Source: Rhodospirillales bacterium (GTDB lineage: Bacteria > Pseudomonadota > Alphaproteobacteria > ATCC43930 > CGMCC-115725). From it: a stretch of DNA of 64,000 bases. The notes below the pieces were generated by a model. That model saw only the letters and a program-made list of their open reading frames with translations, was not told the origin of the DNA and searched no databases. Shown in pieces: positions 10,818-19,460 of the stretch. Every line of letters starts with the position of its first letter. Position 1 is the stretch's first letter. Position numbers and translations under genes: made by a program. The DNA is taken from contig JAQGIC010000062.1 in assembly GCA_028288725.1 (NCBI GenBank), positions 186,001 to 250,000 of the forward strand, in the 5' to 3' direction.

Positions 10818-11627
10818 ATGACGACCGAGCTTTCGATCTATCAGGTCGACGCCTTCACGGACGATGTTTTCGGCGGCAATCCGGCGGCCGTCGTGCTGCT
10901 GCAGGATTGGCTGCCGGACGCGCTGCTGCAGCAGATCGCGGCCGAGAACAATCTGGCCGAGACCGCCTTTCTGGTGCGGGAACGCGATCTCTATCACTTG
11001 CGCTGGTTCACGCCGAAGCTCGAGGTCGATCTGTGCGGCCATGCCACGCTCGCCTCGGCCCAGGTCGTGTTCGAGATGCTGCACCCGGGCCGGCGCTCGG
11101 TCACGTTCCTGACGCGCAAGGCGGGTTCGCTGACCGTGACGATCCAGGGCGATCGGCTATCGATGGATTTCCCGTCGCGACCGCCGGAGCGGGTGGCGCC
11201 GCCGGTCGGGTTGGTCGAGGCCCTGGGGGCCGAGCCGGCCGAGGTCTGGGCCGCCGGCAAGCTCTTGTGCGTGTTCGAGACCGAGGGCGCGGTGAAGGCC
11301 CTGGCGCCGGATTTCCGCAAGGTCGCGGCGCTCGATTGTTTCGGCATCATCGCGACGGCGCCGGGCAACGGCGGCGTGGATTTCGTCTCGCGCTATTTCG
11401 CACCCCATGCCGGCATCGACGAGGACCCGGTCACCGGCTCCGCCCATTGCACGCTGGTGCCCTATTGGTCGCGCCGCCTGGGCAAGACCAAGCTCGAGGC
11501 GCATCAGATCTCGATGCGCGGCGGCCGGCTCTCGTGCGAGGATCGGGGCGGGCGCGTCAGCCTCGCCGGTCGCGCCGTGCTTTACCTCGAAGGCCGCATC
11601 TTCGTACCGTCCCCCACCGGAGTCTGA
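10818..11627 (+). CDS. PhzF family isomerase/epimerase-like protein
   Basis: PhzF-fold protein of 269 residues made of two diaminopimelate-epimerase-like halves. The conserved general-base Glu is at residue 48 in NNLAETAFLV, with the CGHATLAS loop near residue 75 and the second-half signature DEDPVTGSAHC near residue 205. Homologues include phenazine PhzF and enzymes of unknown substrate; no phenazine genes are present here, so the substrate is unknown. The gene has AAAAGGGGAG as RBS and is followed three bases later by a PLP dehydratase, suggesting amino acid conversion under the MocR regulator. Confidence 0.85.
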   Translation: MTTELSIYQVDAFTDDVFGGNPAAVVLLQDWLPDALLQQIAAENNLAETAFLVRERDLYHLRWFTPKLEVDLCGHATLASAQVVFEMLHPGRRSVTFLTRKAGSLTVTIQGDRLSMDFPSRPPERVAPPVGLVEALGAEPAEVWAAGKLLCVFETEGAVKALAPDFRKVAALDCFGIIATAPGNGGVDFVSRYFAPHAGIDEDPVTGSAHCTLVPYWSRRLGKTKLEAHQISMRGGRLSCEDRGGRVSLAGRAVLYLEGRIFVPSPTGV

Positions 11628-11630
11628 TTT

Positions 11631-12602
11631 GTGACCGATCTCGCCATTTCGTTCGAGGATGTTGCCGCCGCGCACGCGCGGATCGCGCCCTTCGCCCATC
11701 GCACGCCGGTGCTGACCTCGACCACGGCCGATGCGCTGGTCGGCGGGAGCCTGTTCTTCAAATGCGAAAACTTCCAGCGCATGGGCGCGTTCAAGTTTCG
11801 CGGCGCCTACAATGCCATCGCCCAGTTCACGCCCGAGCAGCGCGCCCATGGCGTGGTCACCTTTTCCTCGGGCAATCACGCCCAGGGCATCGCGCTCTCC
11901 GCCCGTCTGCTCGGCGTCAAGGCCGTGATCCTGATGCCGATCGACGCGCCGGCTACCAAGGTCGCGGCCACGCGCGGCTATGGCGCGGAAGTCGTGCTGT
12001 ACGACCGCTATGGCGAGGACCGCGACGCGATCGGCCGGCGCCTGGCCGACGAGCGCGGCCTGACCCTGATCCCGCCCTACGACCATCCGCATGTCATGGC
12101 GGGCCAAGGCACGGTCGCCAAGGAGTTGATCGAGGAGGTCGGGCCGCTCGACGTGCTGCTGGTGCCGCTCGGCGGCGGCGGCCTGCTGTCGGGCTGTGCC
12201 ACCGCGGCCAAGGCACTCTGCCCCGACTGCCGGGTGATCGGTGTCGAGCCCGAAGCCGGCAACGACGGTCAGCTGAGTTTCCGCAGCGGGGCAATCGTCA
12301 GGATCGACACGCCCAAGACCATCGCCGACGGGGCGCAGACCCAGTTCCTGGGCAACTATACCTTCCCGGTAATCCGGCAGCGGGTCGATGACGTGTTGAC
12401 GGTGAGCGATGCCGAACTGGCCGCGACGATGAAATTCTTCGCCATGCGGATGAAGATCATCGTCGAGCCGACCGGCTGCCTCGGTGCCGCCGCCGCTTTC
12501 GGCGGGCAGCTCGACCTGCGCGGCAAACGGGTCGGCGTCGTCCTGACCGGCGGCAATGTCGACATGGCGCGCTTCGCGAGCCTGATCGCCGATGCGGCCT
12601 AG
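11631..12602 (+). CDS. Threonine/serine dehydratase-like PLP enzyme
   Basis: Fold-type II PLP enzyme of 323 residues. The Schiff-base lysine is K55 in MGAFKFRGAYNA, followed by SSGNHAQGIA and the phosphate-binding PLGGGGLLSG near residue 178. The size (no ACT domain) fits catabolic threonine dehydratase, serine racemase or threo-3-hydroxyaspartate ammonia-lyase; which of these cannot be read from the sequence. Start GTG 11631 follows the PhzF stop by three bases. Likely co-transcribed with the PhzF-like gene. Confidence 0.85.
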   Translation: MTDLAISFEDVAAAHARIAPFAHRTPVLTSTTADALVGGSLFFKCENFQRMGAFKFRGAYNAIAQFTPEQRAHGVVTFSSGNHAQGIALSARLLGVKAVILMPIDAPATKVAATRGYGAEVVLYDRYGEDRDAIGRRLADERGLTLIPPYDHPHVMAGQGTVAKELIEEVGPLDVLLVPLGGGGLLSGCATAAKALCPDCRVIGVEPEAGNDGQLSFRSGAIVRIDTPKTIADGAQTQFLGNYTFPVIRQRVDDVLTVSDAELAATMKFFAMRMKIIVEPTGCLGAAAAFGGQLDLRGKRVGVVLTGGNVDMARFASLIADAA

Positions 12603-12869
12603 CGCAGGGTCCGGTTACGTGCAATCGGACCATGCTCGGACATTTATCGGTCTGGCGCGAATTCCTGTCGCTCGGACGAATTCATCCGAGCGGAAAGCGC
12701 GCTGAAGCGGGTCAGCCTTGCGGGTCGCGCAGTGGAGGCGGCGTTTTCTTTTAAGATCAACACGTTGACCGGGCGGGTCGTGCGCGGCTGTTATGGCCGA
12801 AACGATCTTCCCGGTTGACCGGCGGACCGCCCGACCGGACGCTTTCGGCCCGCATCACAGGAACCGACC
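12603..12869 (+). promoter_or_regulatory. Structured leader upstream of serC (candidate serC RNA motif)
   Basis: 267 bases without a gene. The first part is a hairpin-rich 3' element of the dehydratase gene, including an 8-bp stem at 12669-12676/12685-12692. The second part, next to serC, folds into a closed structure: GGCCGAAA (12795-12802) pairs with TTTCGGCC (12843-12850) around an inner GC-rich hairpin, and ends 20 bases before the serC ATG. Alphaproteobacterial serC genes are known to be preceded by the serC RNA motif; position and gene match, but I could not compare with the motif consensus. Confidence 0.5.
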
Positions 12870-14018
12870 ATGAAGCCGCACCGCCGCCCGGATTGTAACC
12901 ATTTCTCGTCGGGTCCCTGCGCCAAGCGCCCCGGCTGGAGCCTGGCGGCATTGGGCGACGCGGTGATCGGCCGGTCCCATCGCTCCAGGCAAGGCAAGGA
13001 CCGCTTGGCTGAAGTGATCGCGCTCAGCCGCCGGATCCTGGGCGTACCCGACGATTACCGCATCGGCATCGTGCCCGGGTCGGACACGGGCGCGGTCGAG
13101 ATGGCGCTCTGGTCGCTGCTCGGCCCCCGCCCGGTCGATCTGCTCGCCTGGGAAAGCTTCGGCGATACCTGGGTCGCCGACGTGCTGAAGCAGCTGAAGC
13201 TGCCGGCGGCGCGCCGGATCGGTGCGGCCTATGGCCAATTGCCCGATCTGGGCGCGGTCGACCCGGCCCATGACCTGGTGTTTACCTGGAACGGCACGAC
13301 CTCCGGCGTGCGCGTGCCTGATGGCGATTGGATCTCGGACGCCCGGGAAGGCCTGGCGATCTGCGACGCGACCTCGGCCGCCTTCGCGATGGCGCTGCCG
13401 TGGCGCAAGCTGGATGTCGTGACCTGGTCCTGGCAGAAGGTGCTGGGCGGCGAGGCGGCCCATGGCATGATCGCCCTGAGCCCGCGCGCGGTCGAGCGGC
13501 TGGAAAGCCACGTGCCGTCCTGGCCGATGCCCAAGCTGTTCCGCATGACCGCTGCGGCCAAGCTGACCGAGGGCCTGTTCGAGGGCGAGACGATCAATAC
13601 GCCGTCGATGCTCGCGGTCGAAGATGCGGTCGATGGACTGAAATGGGCCGAAAGCATCGGCGGCCTCGACGGGCTGCTGGCTCGCACCCGGGCGAATTTC
13701 GCCGCGATCGAGCGCTGGGTCGCGGCCACGCCCTGGATCGAATTCCTGGCCGAAGATCCCGCGACCCGGTCGACCACCTCGGTCTGCCTGGTATTCGCCG
13801 ATGCCTGGTTCCGCGGCCTTGCGCCCGACGCGCAGGCGAAGGCGGCGAAGGATGTGGCGGCCAGGCTGGAGGCGGAGGGCGTGGCGCTCGATATCGGCAG
13901 CTATCGCGACGCGCCGGCGGGCCTGCGCCTCTGGGCCGGCGCCACGGTCGAGACCTCGGATATCGAGGCCCTGCTGCCCTGGATCGACTGGGCCTATGGC
14001 GAGGTCAGGCCCGCTTGA
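12870..14018 (+). CDS. serC: Phosphoserine aminotransferase (alphaproteobacterial type)
   Basis: Class V PLP aminotransferase of 382 residues converting 3-phosphohydroxypyruvate to phosphoserine. The N-terminus carries the conserved [12 protein letters not shown], then [17 protein letters not shown] for cofactor binding, and the Schiff-base lysine in [14 protein letters not shown] near residue 190. This longer type is typical of alphaproteobacteria. ATG 12870 follows CACAGGAAC. The next gene, after 43 bases, is hisZ; serA, which often lies between serC and hisZ/purA in relatives, is not there. Confidence 0.92.
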   Translation: MKPHRRPDCNHFSSGPCAKRPGWSLAALGDAVIGRSHRSRQGKDRLAEVIALSRRILGVPDDYRIGIVPGSDTGAVEMALWSLLGPRPVDLLAWESFGDTWVADVLKQLKLPAARRIGAAYGQLPDLGAVDPAHDLVFTWNGTTSGVRVPDGDWISDAREGLAICDATSAAFAMALPWRKLDVVTWSWQKVLGGEAAHGMIALSPRAVERLESHVPSWPMPKLFRMTAAAKLTEGLFEGETINTPSMLAVEDAVDGLKWAESIGGLDGLLARTRANFAAIERWVAATPWIEFLAEDPATRSTTSVCLVFADAWFRGLAPDAQAKAAKDVAARLEAEGVALDIGSYRDAPAGLRLWAGATVETSDIEALLPWIDWAYGEVRPA

Positions 14019-14061
14019 GGCTTTTCTTGCCCGCGAGCCCCAAACCCGGTATTTCCGCCTG

Positions 14062-15240
14062 ATGGACGACACGCTGCACCCGGCGCTGCTGCCTCACGGC
14101 CTGCGCGACATCCTGCCGCCCGATGCGCGCATCGAGGCGGATACGGTCGAGCGCCTGATGGCGATTCTCGGGCACCATGGCTACGACCGGGTCAAGCCGC
14201 CGCTGGTCGAATTCGAATCGAGCCTGCTCGACGGGCCGGGCGCCGCCATGACCCACGAGACCTTCCGGCTCATGGACCCGATTTCCCATCGCATGATCGC
14301 GGTGCGTGCCGACATGACCCTGCAGATCGCGCGCATCGCGACGACCCGCCTGGTGAAATCGCCGCGGCCGCTGCGCCTGTCCTATGCCGGCCAGGTGCTG
14401 CGCGTGCGCGGCAGCCAGTTGCGGCCGGAGCGCCAGGTCGGCCAGGTCGGCGCCGAGCTGATCGGATCCGCGGCGCCCGAGGCCGATGCCGAGGTCGTGG
14501 CGCTCGCGGCCGAGGCGCTGAACGCGATCGGCGTGCCCGGCCTGTCGGTCGATCTCACATTGCCCGTGCTGGTCCCGGTCATCCTGCAGGCGCTGGGCGT
14601 CGAAGGCCGTGCCGCCGAGCAGTTGCGGGCGGCCCTCGACCGCAAGGACGCGGCCTCGATCGCCGCGATCGGCGGTCCCTCCGCCGAAATGCTGGGTGGC
14701 CTGATGGCCGCGGCCGGGCCGGCCGACCGGACGCTGGCGGCGATCAAGGCGATCGCCCTGCCGGACGGCGCCCAGGCCCAGGTCGCGGCCTTGACCGAGA
14801 TCGTCCGCCTGATCCGCGAGCGGGCGCCCGATCTGATGCTGACCATCGATCCGGTCGAAAATCGCGGCTTCGAATATCATACCGGCGTCAGCTTCACGAT
14901 CTTCGCCCGCAACATCCGGGGCGAGTTGGGTCGGGGCGGGCGCTATGTCGCGGGCGGCCATCAGACCGAGGACGGCTATGCCAAGCGCGCCGCCCCCGAG
15001 CCGCAGCCGTCGACCGGCTTCACGCTCTATTCCGACACGGTGCTGCGCGCGCTCAAGTTCGGCCCGCAGCCGCCGCGCGTGCTGTTGCCCCATGGCACGG
15101 ACCATGCGACCGGCGTCGAGCTGCGTGCCGCCGGCTGGATCACGGTCGCCGGCTTGGAGCCGGTCGCCGACGATGTGGCCGAGGCGGGTCGTCTCGCCTG
15201 CAGCCATGTGCTGATCGACGGGAAGCCGACGGAAGTCTGA
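14062..15240 (+). CDS. hisZ: HisZ, ATP phosphoribosyltransferase regulatory subunit
   Basis: HisRS-like protein of 392 residues lacking tRNA-synthetase activity; it forms a hetero-octamer with short-form HisG and is required for the first step of histidine synthesis and its feedback inhibition. Visible blocks are LPHGLRDILPPDA, the motif-2-like RADMTLQIARI and the C-terminal ENRGFEYHTGVSFTIFAR and LGRGGRYV. Its presence predicts a short-form hisG elsewhere. It precedes purA by 101 bases. Confidence 0.92.
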   Translation: MDDTLHPALLPHGLRDILPPDARIEADTVERLMAILGHHGYDRVKPPLVEFESSLLDGPGAAMTHETFRLMDPISHRMIAVRADMTLQIARIATTRLVKSPRPLRLSYAGQVLRVRGSQLRPERQVGQVGAELIGSAAPEADAEVVALAAEALNAIGVPGLSVDLTLPVLVPVILQALGVEGRAAEQLRAALDRKDAASIAAIGGPSAEMLGGLMAAAGPADRTLAAIKAIALPDGAQAQVAALTEIVRLIRERAPDLMLTIDPVENRGFEYHTGVSFTIFARNIRGELGRGGRYVAGGHQTEDGYAKRAAPEPQPSTGFTLYSDTVLRALKFGPQPPRVLLPHGTDHATGVELRAAGWITVAGLEPVADDVAEAGRLACSHVLIDGKPTEV

Positions 15241-15341
15241 TCCGGCGAGCCCGGACAACAGGTCTGCATTGTCGGTGCTTGCCGTCGGCCTCGGAAGAGT
15301 GGTAGCTCCCCTCGTTAATCCGTGACAGAGGGGCAAGACCC

Positions 15342-16634
<1,293 letters not shown>

Positions 16635-16651
16635 TCCGAAGCGGGTTGCAA

Positions 16652-16680
16652 ATCATTCCGTTAACCTTTTACGGAATGAT
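16652..16680. promoter_or_regulatory. Inverted repeat, candidate operator upstream of the pseudokinase module
   Basis: Perfect 10-bp arms ATCATTCCGT (16652-16661) and ACGGAATGAT (16671-16680) separated by nine bases that include CCTTTT. It lies just upstream of a TATACT hexamer at 16689-16694 that could be a -10 element, so the right arm overlaps the expected -35 position. It could also act as a weak terminator for purA, but no T tract follows the right arm. Confidence 0.45.
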
Positions 16681-16701
16681 CTCCCGGTTATACTAGGGTT
16701 C

Positions 16702-16750
16702 CGGCGAACCGGTCCGGCGGGCGATGGCAGCCCGCCGGACCGGTTCGCCG
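16702..16750 (+). promoter_or_regulatory. Perfect 21-bp-stem hairpin in the 5' leader of the pseudokinase module
   Basis: Arms 16702-16722 and 16730-16750 are exact reverse complements, with the 7-base loop GATGGCA. The stem is GC-rich and ends 25 bases before the ATG at 16776. Bases after it read ATGGACTTTTA, a poor T tract, so it is not a classical terminator. It could stabilise the mRNA, block ribosome access, be an RNase III site, or end the purA transcript. Confidence 0.7.
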
Positions 16751-16775
16751 ATGGACTTTTACCGGATCGGGGTCG

Positions 16776-18803
16776 ATGGCGAAGCCCGTGGCGTCACCAG
16801 GGATGAAAGCGACGAGCGTGCGGCTGCACGATCGTTTCGAGATCCTATACGATGTACCGCTCGCCGACCTGCGCTCGCCCACCGCCCAGGCGTTCGATGT
16901 CGAAGACACGCGTTCGGTCGGTGGCAATTTCTTCGCGCTCATCGCCGATCCGACCCTGCCGCCGCGCGGGCAGGAACTCGGCATTCTGCGCATGATGAAG
17001 CACGAGGCGATCCTGACGCCGATCGATTTCGGCCCGGTCGATGGGGTGCAGGACAATCGCCGATGCCTGGCATTGATCTGCGAGCGGCCGGCCGGCGGCC
17101 GCCTGGTCGCCGGCAACGACCAGGTGATCACGCCCTGGTCGGACGATGAGATCATCCGTCGGCTGATCGAACCGGTCTTTCCGGGCCTCAAGGCGCTCTC
17201 GACCGAAAACACCACCCATCGATCGATCCGGCCGTCGAATATCCTGTTCCGGGATGCAGCCCGCCGGCACGCGATGCTGGGCGACTGCTTTACCGCGCCG
17301 ACCGCCTTCGATCAGCCGGTCGCCTACGAAACGATCGAGAACGCCATGGCGATGCCGACGGGGCGCGGCGTCGGCACCGTGTCGGACGATCTCTATGCCC
17401 TGGGCGTCACGGCGCTCCATCTGCTGATCGGCCGGTCGCCCGGCGGCGGCCTGAAGGGCGACGCGCTGATCGAGGAAAAGATCCGGCGCGGGTCCTACGC
17501 GGCGCTGTGCGGCGAACATCGCATTCCGACCATCCTGTATGAACTGCTGCGCGGCCTGCTGGTCGACGACCCGGCCGAACGCTGGGGCATTCGCGAGATC
17601 GATCTCTGGCTGCAGGGGCGTCGCATGGCGCCCAAGTCGCCCCCCAGCCCGCCGCGCGCCTCGCGCCCGATCGAGCTGAACGGCGAGCAGGTCTTCACGG
17701 CCCGCAGCGCCGCCCGCGCGCTCGTCCGCATGGGCGAGCAGTCGATCCACATCCTTCGCGGCCATACGCTCGAAGTCTGGCTGCAGCGTACGCTCGGGCA
17801 CAAGCTGAGCAGCGACAATTTCGCGATCGCCGTGGCCGATGTCGACGATACCAACGGCGCGGCCGGCGTCCACGATGCCCGGCTGCTCGCGCGGGTGGCA
17901 ATGGCGCTCGATCCGACCGCGCCGATCCGCTATCGCGGCCTGGCCGTGCAGCCCGAAGGGCTCGGCTGCGCGCTCGCCGTCGTCATGGCCCAGCGCGGCG
18001 ATCTGCGGCCGCTGGCCGAAATCCTGCTGGGGCGGTTGCCGCAATTCTGGTTCCGGTCCCAGCCGCTGCAGAAGATCGACCATCCCGTTCTGCTGATCGA
18101 ATTCGACCGGTTGCGCCGCCTGCTCGAGGATCATCGCCCCGGCCTCGGCATCGAACGGCTGGTCTATGACGCCAACCCCCTGTTGCATTGCTTGTCGCCG
18201 CTGATCGAGCGGGACTACGTCGACCAGTTGAACGACCTGCTGCCGGCGCTCGAGCGCGCGGTCGCCGGGGGGATGGTCGACAGCATGGTGGTCGATCGGC
18301 ATATCGCGGCCTTCGCCGCCAACCGGTCGAAGACGCTCGACGATCAGGTGCTGAGCGCGCTGGGGGAGGCGGACCCGGCCACGCGTTTGCTGGGACAGAT
18401 CTATCTGCTGGCGCTCATCCAGGCCCAGTGCGGCCCGGCGACCCTGCCGGCGCTGGCCCAGCTGCTGGGCAAACAGGCGAAGCCGGTCATCGAGCGCTAT
18501 CGCAGCCGCCAGACGCGCGCGCGGCTGGAAGGCCAGCTCGCGGCGGTGATCGCCGAGGGCAGCCTGACCCGCCTGGTGCATCTTCTGGATGATCTGTCCG
18601 AGCGCCAGGCCGATGCCCAGCGCTATGCGCAGGCCGGGCACCAATATTCCCGGGCCGAAGCCGGCCTCGAAAAGATCGAGTTCGAACGAGGGCAGATCGG
18701 CGAGGGTTCGAAGGATATGGGCGCCTTGATCGCGGCGGCGGTCTCGACCGTCGTCGGCGGCATCGCGATCGCGATGAGCCTCTATCATTTCGGCTATCTA
18801 TAG
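16776..18803 (+). CDS. Tail-anchored pseudokinase, copy 1
   Basis: A 675-residue protein with a degenerate eukaryotic-type kinase domain at about residues 15-285. The catalytic loop reads HRSIRPSNILF (148-158): the catalytic Asp of HRD is Ser150, while Asn155 is kept. The DFG position is GDC (169-171), D205 of the helix F block SDDLYALGVTALHLLIGR is kept, and R269 (DDPAERW) matches the late conserved Arg. No glycine loop or VAIK lysine is recognisable. Residues 300-640 are helical with no domain I recognise, and a single membrane helix near 648-668 ends the protein. No N-terminal signal is seen, so the bulk should be cytosolic. ATG 16803 is an alternative start. The gene is followed 8 bases later by a small membrane protein. 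Confidence 0.75.
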   Translation: MAKPVASPGMKATSVRLHDRFEILYDVPLADLRSPTAQAFDVEDTRSVGGNFFALIADPTLPPRGQELGILRMMKHEAILTPIDFGPVDGVQDNRRCLALICERPAGGRLVAGNDQVITPWSDDEIIRRLIEPVFPGLKALSTENTTHRSIRPSNILFRDAARRHAMLGDCFTAPTAFDQPVAYETIENAMAMPTGRGVGTVSDDLYALGVTALHLLIGRSPGGGLKGDALIEEKIRRGSYAALCGEHRIPTILYELLRGLLVDDPAERWGIREIDLWLQGRRMAPKSPPSPPRASRPIELNGEQVFTARSAARALVRMGEQSIHILRGHTLEVWLQRTLGHKLSSDNFAIAVADVDDTNGAAGVHDARLLARVAMALDPTAPIRYRGLAVQPEGLGCALAVVMAQRGDLRPLAEILLGRLPQFWFRSQPLQKIDHPVLLIEFDRLRRLLEDHRPGLGIERLVYDANPLLHCLSPLIERDYVDQLNDLLPALERAVAGGMVDSMVVDRHIAAFAANRSKTLDDQVLSALGEADPATRLLGQIYLLALIQAQCGPATLPALAQLLGKQAKPVIERYRSRQTRARLEGQLAAVIAEGSLTRLVHLLDDLSERQADAQRYAQAGHQYSRAEAGLEKIEFERGQIGEGSKDMGALIAAAVSTVVGGIAIAMSLYHFGYL

Positions 18804-18811
18804 CGGCGACC

Positions 18812-19357
18812 ATGGCGAAACTCCCCGCGATCCCGGCGATCCCCCCCCAGTCCGTGCCGCTCGACGCCCAGGCGCGCCGCGCGGTCGCGCGTCGGGCGAT
18901 GCGACCGCCGTCCAAGAAGGGCGGCGGGTTTCAGCTGTTCCTGCTGGGCGTGGGTGTCATCGCTCTGGCAGTGTTCGCGGCACCCACCTGCGTGCTGATG
19001 GTATTCGGCATGGTGCCCAGCATCGTCGCCTATGTGGTCGACCGGGGTAAGCGGCCGATGCTGGCCTTCACCATCGCCCCGCTCAATCTGGCCGGGCTTA
19101 TGCCCTATCTGCTGGAGCTTTGGACCGGGCACGATCAGATGCCGACGGTGGTGCATCTGCTGACCAACGTCTATGTCTGGCTCGTGATCTATCTGTCGGC
19201 CGGGGCCGGCTGGCTGGTGTTCATGGGCATGCCTCAGGTCATGACTTTCGTGCTTCAGCGCTCGCTCGACGGGCGGAAAGAAAAACTTAAGGCACTTCAG
19301 AGCAAGCTGCGCGCGGACTGGGGCCCGCAAGTGGGTGGCGGCGAGGATCAAATATAA
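18812..19357 (+). CDS. Small membrane protein, partner of pseudokinase copy 1
   Basis: A 181-residue protein that I cannot assign to a family. It has a basic N-terminal tail (RRAVARRAMRPPSKK), a hydrophobic helix near residues 40-75 (FLLGVGVIALAVFAAP and VLMVFGMVPSIVAYVVD), the block TIAPLNLAGLMPYLLELW, further hydrophobic segments near 115-150, and a charged, probably coiled C-terminus (KEKLKALQSKLRADWGPQV). The same blocks recur in the protein at 21504-22046. Overlap-like spacing with the upstream pseudokinase suggests the two act together. Confidence 0.7.
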   Translation: MAKLPAIPAIPPQSVPLDAQARRAVARRAMRPPSKKGGGFQLFLLGVGVIALAVFAAPTCVLMVFGMVPSIVAYVVDRGKRPMLAFTIAPLNLAGLMPYLLELWTGHDQMPTVVHLLTNVYVWLVIYLSAGAGWLVFMGMPQVMTFVLQRSLDGRKEKLKALQSKLRADWGPQVGGGEDQI

Positions 19358-19386
19358 ACCTTGGCGGCACTGTGCTGATGATTGCG

Positions 19387-19437
19387 CGCTCATGAGCGAA
19401 GCCGGTATGATCATACCGAAGCGCGGCCTTCGGCCGC
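19387..19437. promoter_or_regulatory. Cluster of palindromes between the two module copies
   Basis: Three dyads in 51 bases: CGCTCATGAGCG (19387-19398), CGGTATGATCATACCG (19403-19418) and a 6-bp stem GCGGCC/GGCCGC with loop TTC (19423-19437). They lie between the first membrane-protein gene and the second pseudokinase gene, where the 103-base gap is long enough for a promoter. The middle 16-bp palindrome looks most like an operator; the third could be an RNA hairpin. Confidence 0.5.
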
Positions 19438-19460
19438 ACATTTGAAAGCGAAAGGCGCGG

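Noticed and set aside
12757-12997. Small minus-strand frames across the serC leader and start
   Set aside because: They overlap the structured leader and the serC N-terminus and show no conserved features.
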